DNA of 64,000 bases from Nostoc sp. FACHB-892 (GTDB taxonomy: Bacteria; Cyanobacteriota; Cyanobacteriia; Cyanobacteriales; Nostocaceae), in the NCBI RefSeq assembly GCF_014698795.1, contig NZ_JACJTR010000003.1, forward strand, positions 186,001-250,000, given 5' to 3'. The notes below the pieces were generated by a model. It was not told where the DNA came from, made no database searches, and saw nothing but the letters and a program-made list of their open reading frames with translations. Each line of letters starts with the position of its first letter. The first letter of the stretch is position 1. Position numbers and translations under genes: made by a program. Of the stretch, positions 8,815 to 19,300 are shown piece by piece.

Positions 8815-10776
8815 ATGCTTAGTTCTCCTGATTTGAGCTTTTCTCGAACCTTGCCTATTGTTGTATTTGATCAGCTTGGGAAATTGTTGGAACAGATGGC
8901 TCAAAGGGAGACAAGTGCCGCTCTGATACTGACAGAAGCTGTGTTGATGCGGGTTTACATACCTGCAAAATGGCAAAGGCAAAGGTTTACATTGGTGATT
9001 TCTGAGCAGTTTAGTGCGCTCTTGGTAGGAAATTTAGAGGAGGGGGAGCAAGGAATTGGTTCGGCACTCAATGCTAAGTTGACATTTAATTTAGAGGCGA
9101 TCGCAACATTTGTCTCCGAATTAAGAGACTTGTTTGAGTGCGATTCCTATACTCACCAAAATCTCGAACGCTATCACCAAATTATTCGGCCCAATGATGC
9201 CACACTCCAAAGTCAATTTTCGCTGTTGTTATTAGAATATTTTTTAACTCAGCCAAACCAAGAAATAATAGCACCTCCAAGCCCAACTGCGCCGGCAGTT
9301 TATATCTGTCAGCCAGTGGAAGATGCTTTAAAAAAACAGATTTCCCAGGAGCGGTTATTAAATCAGGTAACAACGCAGATCCGCAAAAGCCTGGATTTGT
9401 CAGTAATTATGGCAACCGCAATTACACAGGTGCGTGAATTTCTGGAATTAGACAGATTAGTAATCTATAAATTTGAAGCTTCCAAAGTCAAAACCCAACA
9501 ATATCAGTCTTTTATACACGAGAAGAACGGTAAACACTCGCCTTCTGTGTTAGTCAATAATCAGCCATTACTAGAAGACTGCCAAAACTATGGAGGTTAT
9601 ATTGTCTATGAAGCCCGTGCTACAGATGCTATTACATCGGTCTTAAATTACACCGAAAGGAATTGTTTTAGGCGAACGTCTCAATGTTGGAAAAAGTATC
9701 GCCAAGGCTTTACCTTAGCTGTGGATGATGTCGAAAAAACTTATGCTCTAGAAGAGTGTTTGCTGAATTTTTTGAGGGAAAGCCAAGTTAGGGCAAAGTT
9801 GGCAGCACCAATTATATTTGAGGATAAACTTTGGGGATTGCTGATTGCTCACCAGTGTGATAATCCACACCAGTGGACTGAGAGTGAAAAAAACTTGCTG
9901 AGTTCGATCGCAGAACAATTAGCGATCGCAATTCACCAAGCTGAGTTAATGCAAACGCTTACCCAAGAAAAACAAACTCTTGAACAACGAGTTATTGAAC
10001 GCACAATGGCTCTGCGTGATGCTCTCCTCGCCGCCGAAGCCGCTAGCCGCCTCAGAAGTGAGTTTCTCGCTACTATCAGTCACGAATTGCTCACACCTTT
10101 GACTTATGTGATTGGGATGTCATCTACATTATTACGTTGGCCTTTGGGTGAATTGAGTCAACGACAACGGGGTTATCTGCAAACAATCCACGACAGTGGA
10201 GAACATTTATTAGAAATGATTAATGACATCCTCGATTTATCGCAAATCGAGGCTGGGAAGACAGCTTTAAATATTTCGGAATTTTCTTTAGTAAGTGTTG
10301 CTGAAAATGCTGTAGAGTCACTGCGAAAAAAAGCAACAAGCGAACAAATTAATCTCAACCTTGATTTGCAAATCGATCCCAATCGCGATCGTTTTACCGC
10401 CGATGGAGAACGAGTAGAACAAATTCTTTGGAATCTGTTAACTAATGCTGTTAAATTCACCCCTGAAAATGGCAGCGTAACTTTACGTCTTTGGGTGGAA
10501 GATGATACCGCTATTTTTCAAGTGGAAGACACTGGAATCGGCATTCCTGAAGAACAATTACCATTAATTTTTGATAAATTTCAGCAACTTGATACACCCT
10601 ATCGCCGCCGCTATGAAGGTACTGGGCTGGGACTGGCTTTAACGAAACAACTTGTAGAACTTCATCGCGGTCGCATTGAAGTAGAATCAACTGTAAGTAT
10701 TGGTTCAATTTTTACTGTATGGATACCAACTCAAGTAACGAGAGTGGTGAATGGGGAGTTAGGAGTTAGGAGTTAG
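8815..10776 (+). CDS. GAF-domain sensor histidine kinase
   Basis: A soluble two-component sensor. Residues 1-150 form an N-terminal sensory region that resembles the DICT domain of cyanobacterial kinases (uncertain). A GAF domain of phytochrome type follows (about 185-375, SLDLSVIMATAITQVREFLE...RLVIYKF). The HisKA domain has H423 in ATISHELLTPL, and the HATPase domain shows NAVKFTP, DTGIGIP and GTGLGLAL. ATG at 8815 is preferred to the TTG at 8809. No membrane segment and no receiver domain are present. The last eight residues (NGELGVRS) and the stop are encoded by a heptamer repeat array, so the C-terminal end is set by repeat expansion. No partner regulator is adjacent. Confidence 0.85.
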   Translation: MLSSPDLSFSRTLPIVVFDQLGKLLEQMAQRETSAALILTEAVLMRVYIPAKWQRQRFTLVISEQFSALLVGNLEEGEQGIGSALNAKLTFNLEAIATFVSELRDLFECDSYTHQNLERYHQIIRPNDATLQSQFSLLLLEYFLTQPNQEIIAPPSPTAPAVYICQPVEDALKKQISQERLLNQVTTQIRKSLDLSVIMATAITQVREFLELDRLVIYKFEASKVKTQQYQSFIHEKNGKHSPSVLVNNQPLLEDCQNYGGYIVYEARATDAITSVLNYTERNCFRRTSQCWKKYRQGFTLAVDDVEKTYALEECLLNFLRESQVRAKLAAPIIFEDKLWGLLIAHQCDNPHQWTESEKNLLSSIAEQLAIAIHQAELMQTLTQEKQTLEQRVIERTMALRDALLAAEAASRLRSEFLATISHELLTPLTYVIGMSSTLLRWPLGELSQRQRGYLQTIHDSGEHLLEMINDILDLSQIEAGKTALNISEFSLVSVAENAVESLRKKATSEQINLNLDLQIDPNRDRFTADGERVEQILWNLLTNAVKFTPENGSVTLRLWVEDDTAIFQVEDTGIGIPEEQLPLIFDKFQQLDTPYRRRYEGTGLGLALTKQLVELHRGRIEVESTVSIGSIFTVWIPTQVTRVVNGELGVRS

Positions 10777-10824
10777 GAGTTAGGAGTTAGGAGTTAGGAG
10801 TTAGGAGTTAGGAGTTAGGAGTTT
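10755..10824. repeat. heptamer STRR (GGAGTTA)9-10
   Basis: Nine perfect GGAGTTA units plus one GGAGTTT. A heptamer array shifts frame every unit, so it supplies stops in all frames; the stop codon of the kinase gene lies in it. Confidence 0.95.
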
Positions 10825-10868
10825 GCTGGTTTTTGCATTTTCTCCATGCCAACTGAATTTTCAATTTT

Positions 10869-11699
10869 TTATGAAGCTAGGCTAATAAGCATTTTTTCAA
10901 AAATTTTCAACACAGGCTCCTCTCCATTGTCTCTAGTAAAAATAGTATAATTTGGACTTGAGTTCACTTCAATCAACCAATATTGGTTATCTCGATCTAA
11001 GACTATATCTAAACCACCATAATCAAGGTCTAATTCTTCAAAAACTGGTTTAGCAAAATTAGCAATCTCTGACAATATTTGTGGATCGTCAATATATTTG
11101 GCTTTTGCACCATCCCAATGTAAAGGACTAAGATTACCTGCAAACTTTGCATCAGTTATATCTTTTTCATAAAGTAAAACTAATTGTTTATTTAAGAAAA
11201 CCGCTCTATATTCATATAAAATCTGAATATATTCTTGAGCGATCGCTACATAATCATACTTTTTATTATTTATATTAAAAATCTCTTTTAAAGCAGTTTC
11301 AATCTCATCTATATTATGACATAAAAAGACGTTACATCCACCAGAGCCAGAATTCCTTTTAATAATAACAGGTATTTCAAATTTATCTTTTATTTCTAAT
11401 ATAATATCTTGAAAGCTGGGAAATTTTAAGTATATTTTATACTGAAGATCACAAAAAGGTGAAAGAAAACCTATTGTCTTAGGAAGTTTAACTTTTTGCT
11501 TTAAAATATGGTAAGTGTATTCCTTGTCTTTTATGATTTGTGCTACTGCTTGATTGATTAAGGGAGTACTATAATTACAAAAGTAATGCTGCTTATTATT
11601 CAGTTTTATTTTTACTAAGTTCTCAGCCGGATGAATAATTTCATAATTAATGTTTAAGTTTTCACAAGCTTTGAGCAATAACAAAACATTGTCTAACAT
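10869..11699 (-). CDS. ATP-grasp (RimK-like) ligase
   Basis: A 276-residue ATP-grasp protein, expected to join a carboxylate to an amine or thiol through an acyl-phosphate. Visible features: the ATP-loop lysine and glycine stretch (PVIIKRNSGSGGCNVFL), YRAVFLNKQLVLLYEK, and the metal-binding end DYGGLDIVLDRDNQYWLIEVNSS. The substrate is not evident; it differs from RimK, cyanophycin synthetase and glutathione synthetase in its shortened N-terminal domain. The gene is notably AT-rich and uses many AAA/ATA/TTA codons compared with its neighbours, which may point to transfer. It stands alone between an STRR array and another minus-strand gene. Confidence 0.75.
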   Translation of the reverse strand: MLDNVLLLLKACENLNINYEIIHPAENLVKIKLNNKQHYFCNYSTPLINQAVAQIIKDKEYTYHILKQKVKLPKTIGFLSPFCDLQYKIYLKFPSFQDIILEIKDKFEIPVIIKRNSGSGGCNVFLCHNIDEIETALKEIFNINNKKYDYVAIAQEYIQILYEYRAVFLNKQLVLLYEKDITDAKFAGNLSPLHWDGAKAKYIDDPQILSEIANFAKPVFEELDLDYGGLDIVLDRDNQYWLIEVNSSPNYTIFTRDNGEEPVLKIFEKMLISLAS

Positions 11700-11752
11700 A
11701 AATAATTAAAGTTAAAATTACGAATTACGTTAGCTTAGCGGGGCGTAGCCCA

Positions 11753-12637
11753 TTACGAATTATTTAAACTTGTTGTTTGCCGTTTAAAAATCACCATCTC
11801 AGTACCAACAACTGGGTTACGCGCTATCAGCTTATCTTGGGAGTCGATAATTTCTAAATGAGTAAAATCAAGTTCTTGAGAACGTTGTAATATCTCCGCA
11901 GCTAGTTTGTCCTGTTGAGATTCTGGGAGAGTGTACCAATTATCACTGATTTTGACAGTCAGATTACTGGTACGAAAGTTGGCTTGAATTGACTTTATCA
12001 GACCAGAGGCAATGCGATCGCTAATTTCGGCTACCTGATTCTCAACAGCCGCTATCAAAGCTTGTTCAGGTGTTAATTCTATGGTTGGTGTTGGTGTTGG
12101 CGTGGGAATTAGTTCTGGTTCCGGCGCTGGTGGAGTAGTTTGTACTTCTGGCGGTGGTGTAATTTCCTCTGGTGGCTGTGGCGGCTGCGGTTCTGGTGCA
12201 ACTGACTCCGGTGGAGTAGTTATCGTTGGTGTCGGTGCAGGAACTTCTTCAACCGGTGGAACTGTAGCTACTTCAGTAGGTTTACCAGTAAAGACAGTCG
12301 CAGTCGTCCAAACGATAATTACAGCAATTCCAGTAACAATTCCCGTCAAAGCTGTATCTGATAACTTTGTTGACCAATTTGATGGTAAAAACAAGCGGAT
12401 TGTTCTTAACAGTCCACCCCATCGCAACTGAAGTTGCTGGAAAAAACTGGGTGTTTCCTTCGTACCAGGTGGGGGTGCTGTCTCCAGTTTTTCCACCGTT
12501 ACTTCTAAAACCCCAATTGTCCCTTGGAGAATTTGGATAATTTTAGCCTTCCAAAATGGCTGAACTCTTTGGTAAGGTTTTTGGGGAGGTTGAGTTACCT
12601 GCTCATCCGTCGGTTTTGACTGATTGTCTTGTGGCAT
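11753..12637 (-). CDS. conserved membrane protein with proline-rich linker
   Basis: Function not recognised. A soluble N-terminal part (about 95 residues) leads to one membrane helix (about 97-117, TALTGIVTGIAVIIVWTTATVF). Then comes a Pro/Thr/Glu-rich linker (about 120-190) and a C-terminal globular domain (about 190-285) with TPEQALIAAVENQVAEI and TVKISDNWYTLPESQQDKLA. The layout suggests an inner-membrane anchor with a periplasmic domain carried on an extended spacer. Divergent from the phosphatase gene. Similar proteins are common in cyanobacteria, as far as I can recall. Confidence 0.65.
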   Translation of the reverse strand: MPQDNQSKPTDEQVTQPPQKPYQRVQPFWKAKIIQILQGTIGVLEVTVEKLETAPPPGTKETPSFFQQLQLRWGGLLRTIRLFLPSNWSTKLSDTALTGIVTGIAVIIVWTTATVFTGKPTEVATVPPVEEVPAPTPTITTPPESVAPEPQPPQPPEEITPPPEVQTTPPAPEPELIPTPTPTPTIELTPEQALIAAVENQVAEISDRIASGLIKSIQANFRTSNLTVKISDNWYTLPESQQDKLAAEILQRSQELDFTHLEIIDSQDKLIARNPVVGTEMVIFKRQTTSLNNS

Positions 12638-12772
12638 GGAACTTTCACCAAAAGCAGCGAATCAAAGACAAACAACCTACATTATTACTGGTGCTGCCTT
12701 CTTTTGCCTTAATGTATCACTACATTGCACATTGCTTCAGATAAACTGACTATTTATTAAATTTGGTGAGTT

Positions 12773-13690
12773 ATGAACCTAAAACGCCGTCAATTTTTAT
12801 TTTTAAGTAGCCTCAGCGCTATTGGTGCAGGATTTTTAGGCTGGACATTTCGTCAAAATCATCAAAGTGCTGATATTACCGATTCAACAACCGCCATAGC
12901 CGCCACCTCAGCCAAAAAAGGCTTATTATTACGTTTTGTATCTGTCGCTGATACAGGGACTGGGGCTAAAGGACAGTATGCTGTAGCTGGAGCGATGAAT
13001 GCGTATCACAAACAAAATCCTTATGATTTAGTCGTTTTAGCTGGGGACAATATTTACAATGACGGCGAAATCGAAAAAATCAATGCAGTTTTTGAGCGTC
13101 CTTATCAAGCTTTGCTGAGGCAAGGCGTGAAATTTCAGGCTTGTTTAGGTAATCACGATATTCGTACTGCCAATGGTGATCCGCAAGTCAAGTATGCCGG
13201 CTTCAATATGAATGGAAAACGCTACTATACATTTCGCCGTCGCTCTGTGCAATTTTTTGCTTTAGATACTAACAGTAATGCTGATTGGAAAAACCAGCTA
13301 CCTTGGTTAGAAAAAGAATTAAGCCTTAGTAAAGCTCCTTGGAAAGTCGTATTTGGCCACCATCCAATTTATTCATCCGGTCACTACGGAGTCAATCAAA
13401 CTTTTATTAAAACCCTCACTCCTCTGTTTCAAAAATACGGCGCTCAACTCTATATCAACGGTCATGATCATAGTTATGAACGCACTCGCGTTATTAATGG
13501 AACGACTTATCTAGTTACTGGTGCAGGCGCAGGTACTCGTCCTGTAGGGCGTTCGGAGTGGACAGAGCATTCTGCTGAAAAGCTGAGTTTTGCAGCCTAC
13601 GAGGTGTATCCAGATAGAATAGAAGTAAGTGCGATCGCTACTGATAATCGCGTTTTTGATAAAGGCATTATTCAATTAAAATCAGCTTAG
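12773..13690 (+). CDS. Tat-type metallophosphoesterase (acid phosphatase family)
   Basis: A calcineurin-fold phosphatase similar to tartrate-resistant/purple acid phosphatases. All metal-ligand blocks are visible: VADTGTGAKGQ, LAGDNIYNDG, CLGNHDIR, VFGHHPIYSSG and NGHDHSYER. The N-terminus MNLKRRQFLFLSSLSAIGAG is a Tat-like signal (arginine pair followed by QF and a hydrophobic core), so the enzyme is probably periplasmic and folded before export. 305 residues, normal for the family. Four bases separate it from the GAF protein gene downstream, which suggests an operon. A role in phosphate scavenging is plausible but no Pho box was identified. Confidence 0.88.
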   Translation: MNLKRRQFLFLSSLSAIGAGFLGWTFRQNHQSADITDSTTAIAATSAKKGLLLRFVSVADTGTGAKGQYAVAGAMNAYHKQNPYDLVVLAGDNIYNDGEIEKINAVFERPYQALLRQGVKFQACLGNHDIRTANGDPQVKYAGFNMNGKRYYTFRRRSVQFFALDTNSNADWKNQLPWLEKELSLSKAPWKVVFGHHPIYSSGHYGVNQTFIKTLTPLFQKYGAQLYINGHDHSYERTRVINGTTYLVTGAGAGTRPVGRSEWTEHSAEKLSFAAYEVYPDRIEVSAIATDNRVFDKGIIQLKSA

Positions 13691-13694
13691 TTAT

Positions 13695-14228
13695 ATGACT
13701 CAGCATAACCTTCCTCCTGCACTTAACAATATTGTAGAATCATCTCAAACACCAGATGCGATATTTTCTGCGCTATTGCCAGCTGTAGGCAATTTTTTAC
13801 AATCTGATAGATGTTTTTTATACCTACACAATCCACAGGCAAACCTCGGTAGAGTTGCCTTTTGTTGGATTCGCACTCCAGATGTACCTACTGTTTATAA
13901 TAAAGAATGGGCAGCACAACCCCCAACTGTAACAGATGAAGATCCGATGTTTGCGGCTGCGCTACGTGCCGAACCTTCAATCTTTGTAGAGGATGTAGAA
14001 ACTGCTGAACCTCAAGTTTTAAATCGGGAATTTGAACAGAAAAATTTTGGACACCGCGCCCTTATTCATGCCCATATTCGCCAGGATGGTCAACTCTGGG
14101 GAATTTTACAACCATGCATTTTTGGGCATCCCAGAATTTGGACTGAATATGAACGAGGGGTAATTAATAATCTTGTCGAAAAAATCACACCTATTGCAGT
14201 TGATTATGTCAAGTCTAGTTTTGATTAG
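13695..14228 (+). CDS. stand-alone GAF domain protein
   Basis: 177 residues forming one GAF domain and little else (IFSALLPAVGNFLQSDRCFLYL...WGILQPCIFGHPRIWTEYERGVI). GAF domains bind small ligands or bilins. A conserved bilin-binding cysteine in the usual place is not evident, so a chromophore cannot be assumed. It follows the phosphatase by 4 bp, with no clear ribosome site, so translation is probably coupled. The ligand and partner are unknown. Confidence 0.75.
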   Translation: MTQHNLPPALNNIVESSQTPDAIFSALLPAVGNFLQSDRCFLYLHNPQANLGRVAFCWIRTPDVPTVYNKEWAAQPPTVTDEDPMFAAALRAEPSIFVEDVETAEPQVLNREFEQKNFGHRALIHAHIRQDGQLWGILQPCIFGHPRIWTEYERGVINNLVEKITPIAVDYVKSSFD

Positions 14229-14387
14229 CTGTAGACTAGGATATAATTCTCTTGCTCCAGACAATTTGGTTGTTTAGATTTACTCAGTTGATAATCCTCA
14301 AAAATAACTTCATACCCATCTCCCTGTAGTGATATTTCTTGCTCCTGCTGTTGCTGTTGGGTATGGCTGATTTATCTTGCCTAGTGA

Positions 14388-16397
14388 CTACTTAAAAAGT
14401 GTTTTACTAGGTGCAGTACATAAGTTTGGGTTTGTGGATTTCTGCACAAGAATACTGTGTAAAGTCTGCAACAAGTCCTTGGTCGTATATGGTTTACCAA
14501 TAAACTTTTTAACTCCAGGTATCTTAGCCAGTTTCTCACTAACGTTCAGACCGCTAACAGCCACAACCTTGACTTGGGAATTAATTTTTTGCAACGTAGT
14601 GATAGCAGTTGCACCATCCATTAAGGGCATCATCATATCCATCAACACTACGCTTATTTCGTCTTCGTGTTGAACATAAAGCGCGATCGCTTCAATCCCA
14701 TTACTAGCTGTCAGTACTCTGTAGTTGTAAACTTCTAATAATATTTTAGTAGTTTCCAAAATTCTGGTTTCGTCATCAACAACTAAAATTAATTCTCCAT
14801 TACCTTTAAATAACTCCAGGTCTTCTACTAGGGGCGTTTTTGCTACTTCCACTGCCGGCAAGTAAACTTTAAATTCCGTACCTTTGCCGACTTGACTAGT
14901 CACAGTTACAAAACCACCATGACTTTGGATGATACCTTTGGCGGTAGACAAACCCAATCCTGTACCCTTGCCAATCTCTTTAGTAGTAAAAAACGGCTCA
15001 AAGATTCTATCGATAATCTCTGAGCGCATCCCCATGCCTGTATCTGCAACAGTAATAGCAATGTAAGGACTAACATGGGCATCCAGATTCATGCGTGCAT
15101 AATCTTCATCAATCAAGAGATTTTCCGCAGAAATTTCGATATGGCCACCTTCGGGCATAGCATCACGAGCATTAACTACTAAGTTGATCAGTAGCTGATG
15201 TAGGTGCGTTGCATCACCAATTACAGCCCAAAGTTCAGGCTGAATATGCTCTGTCAATTCAATCGATTTCGGAAAAGTCTCTTGGACAATTTGCTGAATT
15301 TCTGAAAATAAATGGTTCATTTGCACAACGGTACGCTGACCATCAATTCCTCGAGCAAACTGCAAGACTTGCTTGACTAAAGCAGCCCCACGTTTAGAGT
15401 TATTTTCTATAGTTTTTAACATCTGTTGATTACGCTCATCAGTATCGGGCATTTTCATCTGTAACAATTGTGCTGTCGTTAAAATCGGAGTCAGTATATT
15501 GTTCAGATCATGAGCTATGCCACTAGCTAGGGTGCCAATACTTTCTAGACGTTGCGCCCGTAAAACTTGAGTTTCTAAATGCTTTTTTTCGGTAATATCA
15601 GTATTTACTGTTAAAATCGATATTGCTTGCCCGTTGCGATCGCGCATTAAAGTCCAACGGCTGGCAACAATAATATCTTGCCCTTTTTTATTAACTTGGT
15701 GTAATTCACCATGCCAGAAACCAGACTTAGCTATATTTGCATAAATATCTTGGATTTGAGACAAGGTTTCTGGTAGATATAAAATTTGATTAACACTCTT
15801 ACCAATTACTTCCGTAGCTTTCCAGCCATACAAATGTTCTGCTCCTTGGTTCCAGAAACGGATTTGATTATCAAAATCTTTGACAAGAATTGCATCGCTT
15901 GTAATATCTAGTAAAGCAGCTTGTTCGCGGATTTTTTCTTCTACTTGTAAGCGTTCAGCAATTTCATTTTCCAAGCGTAAATTTTGTTCTTGCAGGGTTT
16001 TTGTCAGAGATCGTAACTTGAGATGGAGTTGAATTCTAGCTAAGACTTCTTGGTGCTGAAGCGGTTTAGTGAGATAATCGACTGCACCCAGTTCAAAGCC
16101 TTTGACTTTATCCACGGTTTCGGAAAGTGCAGTCATAAAAATGATCGGAATATCTTGCGTTAATCCACTCTTTTTCAGCAACCGACAAGTTTCAAAACCA
16201 TCCATTCCCGGCATGAGGATGTCTAACAAAATTAAGTCTGGTGGGGCATATTCAGCTCTAGCGATCGCACTTTCGCCGTCTTCAGCAATCAAAACCGTAA
16301 ATCCAGCTTTGCCTAAAAAATCATAAAGTACTTCTAAATTGATAGGAGTGTCATCAACGATTAAAATGACACTAGATTTATTAGAATCATTTTTCAT
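14388..16397 (-). CDS. hybrid histidine kinase, REC-PAS-HK-REC
   Basis: 669 residues. The N-terminal receiver has D59 in [13 protein letters not shown], then comes a coiled linker (about 125-155) and a PAS domain (about 160-285, [20 protein letters not shown]). The dimerisation domain has the phospho-acceptor in [13 protein letters not shown], the ATPase domain shows [17 protein letters not shown] and [12 protein letters not shown], and the C-terminal receiver has [13 protein letters not shown]. The HDLNN type H-box is common in hybrids of this sort. Its start overlaps the stop of the giant kinase gene by 4 bp, so it is translated from the same mRNA and may receive phosphate from that protein through its N-terminal receiver. 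Cytoplasmic. Confidence 0.9.
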   Translation of the reverse strand: MKNDSNKSSVILIVDDTPINLEVLYDFLGKAGFTVLIAEDGESAIARAEYAPPDLILLDILMPGMDGFETCRLLKKSGLTQDIPIIFMTALSETVDKVKGFELGAVDYLTKPLQHQEVLARIQLHLKLRSLTKTLQEQNLRLENEIAERLQVEEKIREQAALLDITSDAILVKDFDNQIRFWNQGAEHLYGWKATEVIGKSVNQILYLPETLSQIQDIYANIAKSGFWHGELHQVNKKGQDIIVASRWTLMRDRNGQAISILTVNTDITEKKHLETQVLRAQRLESIGTLASGIAHDLNNILTPILTTAQLLQMKMPDTDERNQQMLKTIENNSKRGAALVKQVLQFARGIDGQRTVVQMNHLFSEIQQIVQETFPKSIELTEHIQPELWAVIGDATHLHQLLINLVVNARDAMPEGGHIEISAENLLIDEDYARMNLDAHVSPYIAITVADTGMGMRSEIIDRIFEPFFTTKEIGKGTGLGLSTAKGIIQSHGGFVTVTSQVGKGTEFKVYLPAVEVAKTPLVEDLELFKGNGELILVVDDETRILETTKILLEVYNYRVLTASNGIEAIALYVQHEDEISVVLMDMMMPLMDGATAITTLQKINSQVKVVAVSGLNVSEKLAKIPGVKKFIGKPYTTKDLLQTLHSILVQKSTNPNLCTAPSKTLFK

Positions 16398-19300
16398 ATA
16401 GCCCCAAAATACTTTTGAATAAACTCTAATATTTGTTTGCCTTTAAAACCTTTAGCCAGTTGATATAAATGACTAGCAAAAGGTTGCAACTTCTCATCTA
16501 TTTTTTCTAGTTCTACAGCTCGTTCAGCAATGCTTATTAAATTCCCCCGCATAGCCAAATCTAGCAAAATTGTCAGTTCGCTTGCTGAAGGAGGTATAAT
16601 AGGAGCCTGAGATGTCAAGTGTAAACTATTAGTAAGACTTTTCTTTTCGTCTTTTATCTTTTTTGCTTTACCTTGATCTTTATATACCCATTCTAACCCT
16701 AAGTAAACCTGTAACTTGTCTAAAAGTTCTACTCTTTGAATTGGTTTTGGCAGAAAACCATCACACCCTACTTTGCGACTTTCTTGTTGATTAAATTCAA
16801 ATACACTAGCTGAAATGGCAATCACTATCACTTCTTGAAAGTTTTGTAAGGCTCTGAGGCGACGCGTAGCTTCAAATCCATCCATTCTTGCCATTACCAA
16901 GTCCATAAGAATCAAGTCTGGCTGAAATTCAGGAACTTTATGAAGGCAATCTAAACCATCAGTTGCTTCTAGAACTTCAAAACCCAAAGGTTCTAAGATA
17001 TTAACCAATACAGACCGATTTTCCCATTTATCGTCCACTACAAGAATTTTGCGTTTAGTCCCTAAAAAACCAATGATGTTAAGTTCATTAGCAGCAATTT
17101 TAGTATATTGAAAAACTTCTGGTAATTCCAAATCTAGCCAAAAAACACTGCCTTTACCTAATTCACTTGTAACATATAATTCACTTCCCATCATTTGAAC
17201 TAATTGGCGGCTAATAGTCAAACCCAATCCGGTTCCTTCTATCTTTAAGCTATCTTCACCTACTTGCTTGAAAGGTAAAAATATCTCTTCTAATTGCTCT
17301 GAAGCAATACCAGTTCCTGTATCTTCTACCTGGAATCTAATTTTGGAGTTTGATAATTGGCCTGCCAGGCTACCTGTATTTATTGTCCAGTCTCTATCCT
17401 GATTTACATAGCCTACTTTAAAAGTAATGCTACCTTTTTTTGTAAACTTAACTGCATTACTTAGTAAATTAATTAAAATTTGACGTAAACGTTTATTGTC
17501 GGCACGAACTAAACTAGGTAATGGATATAAAGGGCGGTAAATTAAGCTGATTCCCTTATGTTCAGCCCGAATCCGACAAATTTCTACTATTCCTTCTAAA
17601 AAAGCTGATAAATTAAACTCTTGTAAGTAAAGCTCCATTTTTCGAGCTTCTATTCTGGAGATGTCTAAAATATCATTAATTAATGTTAGTAGATGTTCAC
17701 CACACTGATGAATAATATTTACGCCATTCCTTTGCTGAGGAGTTAAAGATGTATCTGTCTGGAATATTTGAGTATAACCCAAAATACCATTGAGCGGGGT
17801 TCTGAGTTCATGACTCATGTTAGCGAGAAATTCACTCTTGGCACGGTTAGCAGATGCGGCTATTTCTTCAGCTTTTTGCCGTTCGCTAATTTGCTGTTGT
17901 AATTCTAAGTTTTTATCTTGTAATTCTAGAGTGCGCTCTTTAACTTTTATTTCTAACGTCCGATTATATTCTTCTAAATCATTATATAGACGAGCATTTT
18001 CTAACGAAATAGCTGCTTGTGATGATAAAAGTTGTAAAACTTCTAATCGTTCCGGTGTAAATGCCCCAGCAATCAATTTATTTTCTAAGTAAAGGATACC
18101 AAACAGCTTACCTTGATGAATAATTGGGCTACATAAAATAGATTTTGGTTTGTGCTGAACAATATAGCTATCTGTCGTAAATTTTCCCTCACAGGTAGCA
18201 TCGCTGAGTACAATATGTTCCTGAGTCCGATGTACATAATTAATTATATATATAGGTAATTGCTGACTCAGTTCTACAGGGGTTGATTGCTGCACATTTA
18301 TTTCAGTTTGACCAAATCTACCTGAAGCTTCGATAAATAAATTACCTGCTCTCTCTAAAATCAAAAATCCTGTTTCTGCACCAGCATTTTCTAGCACAAT
18401 TTGCATTAATTTAGCTAGCAACTTTTCAAAAACTATTTCTCCAGAAAGTGCTTGTGAAGCTTTGATAAATGTTGCTAAGTCAAAAGGTTTACTAATACTT
18501 GAATTTAATGATTGAACAAGTGGGCTTTGATTAGGGCTGTACGTTCTTTGCTCTAACAGCCGGGCAGAAATTTTAGAATATTTTATTTCTAAATCTCTAA
18601 GCTTTGCTATTGCTCCCCAGCGCATATATCCATAGTATGCATCAGCGAGATAAGCCTGAGCTACCTTTTCTCTACCGCACTCAAAATAAAACTTTGCTGC
18701 TAGTTCATTGGCAAGAGCCTCTTCTTGGATGTATCCTTGTTCTTTAGCTCCACCAATGGCTCGGTCATAATATTCCATTGCTTGCCAATATTGACCTAAT
18801 ACTCGTGCTTTCTCTGCTTCTACTAGATCATATTTATGCTGAAAATTCATGGGTGCATGGTCTGCCCATTTTCGCATTTTTTGTTGATTAATTTTCACTT
18901 TGTCTGGAAGATTTTCTTGAGATCCGAATGAAGCCGATGGATAGATTGCAAGTTGTGCTAGAGAATCGTAGAAATGGAATAATGGCACATTTAACCAGCC
19001 TGTCACTCCATCTAAATACTGTTCTGCTTTAATAGAATTTTCTAAAGCTTGAGTAAATTCACCAAATAGATAACATAAAATTAGTTTATTAAGGAATACA
19101 TAGTGTATTATTGTTCGCTCGTTTGATTTAATATGCAGTTTTAATAATTTATCTTCATTGTAAGATTCACCAATTAAATGGCAAGGATTTTCAGATAATC
19201 CTATTAAATTCAAAACTGCTTGGTGAAATACTTGATGCCATTTCAGGGCAGTCTCTTGATGAATTTGAGCAATCAACTTGCTATATCTTGCCATTTCCTG

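Noticed and set aside
13695..14228. Bilin-binding GAF (cyanobacteriochrome)
   Set aside because: No conserved chromophore cysteine in the expected context could be found.
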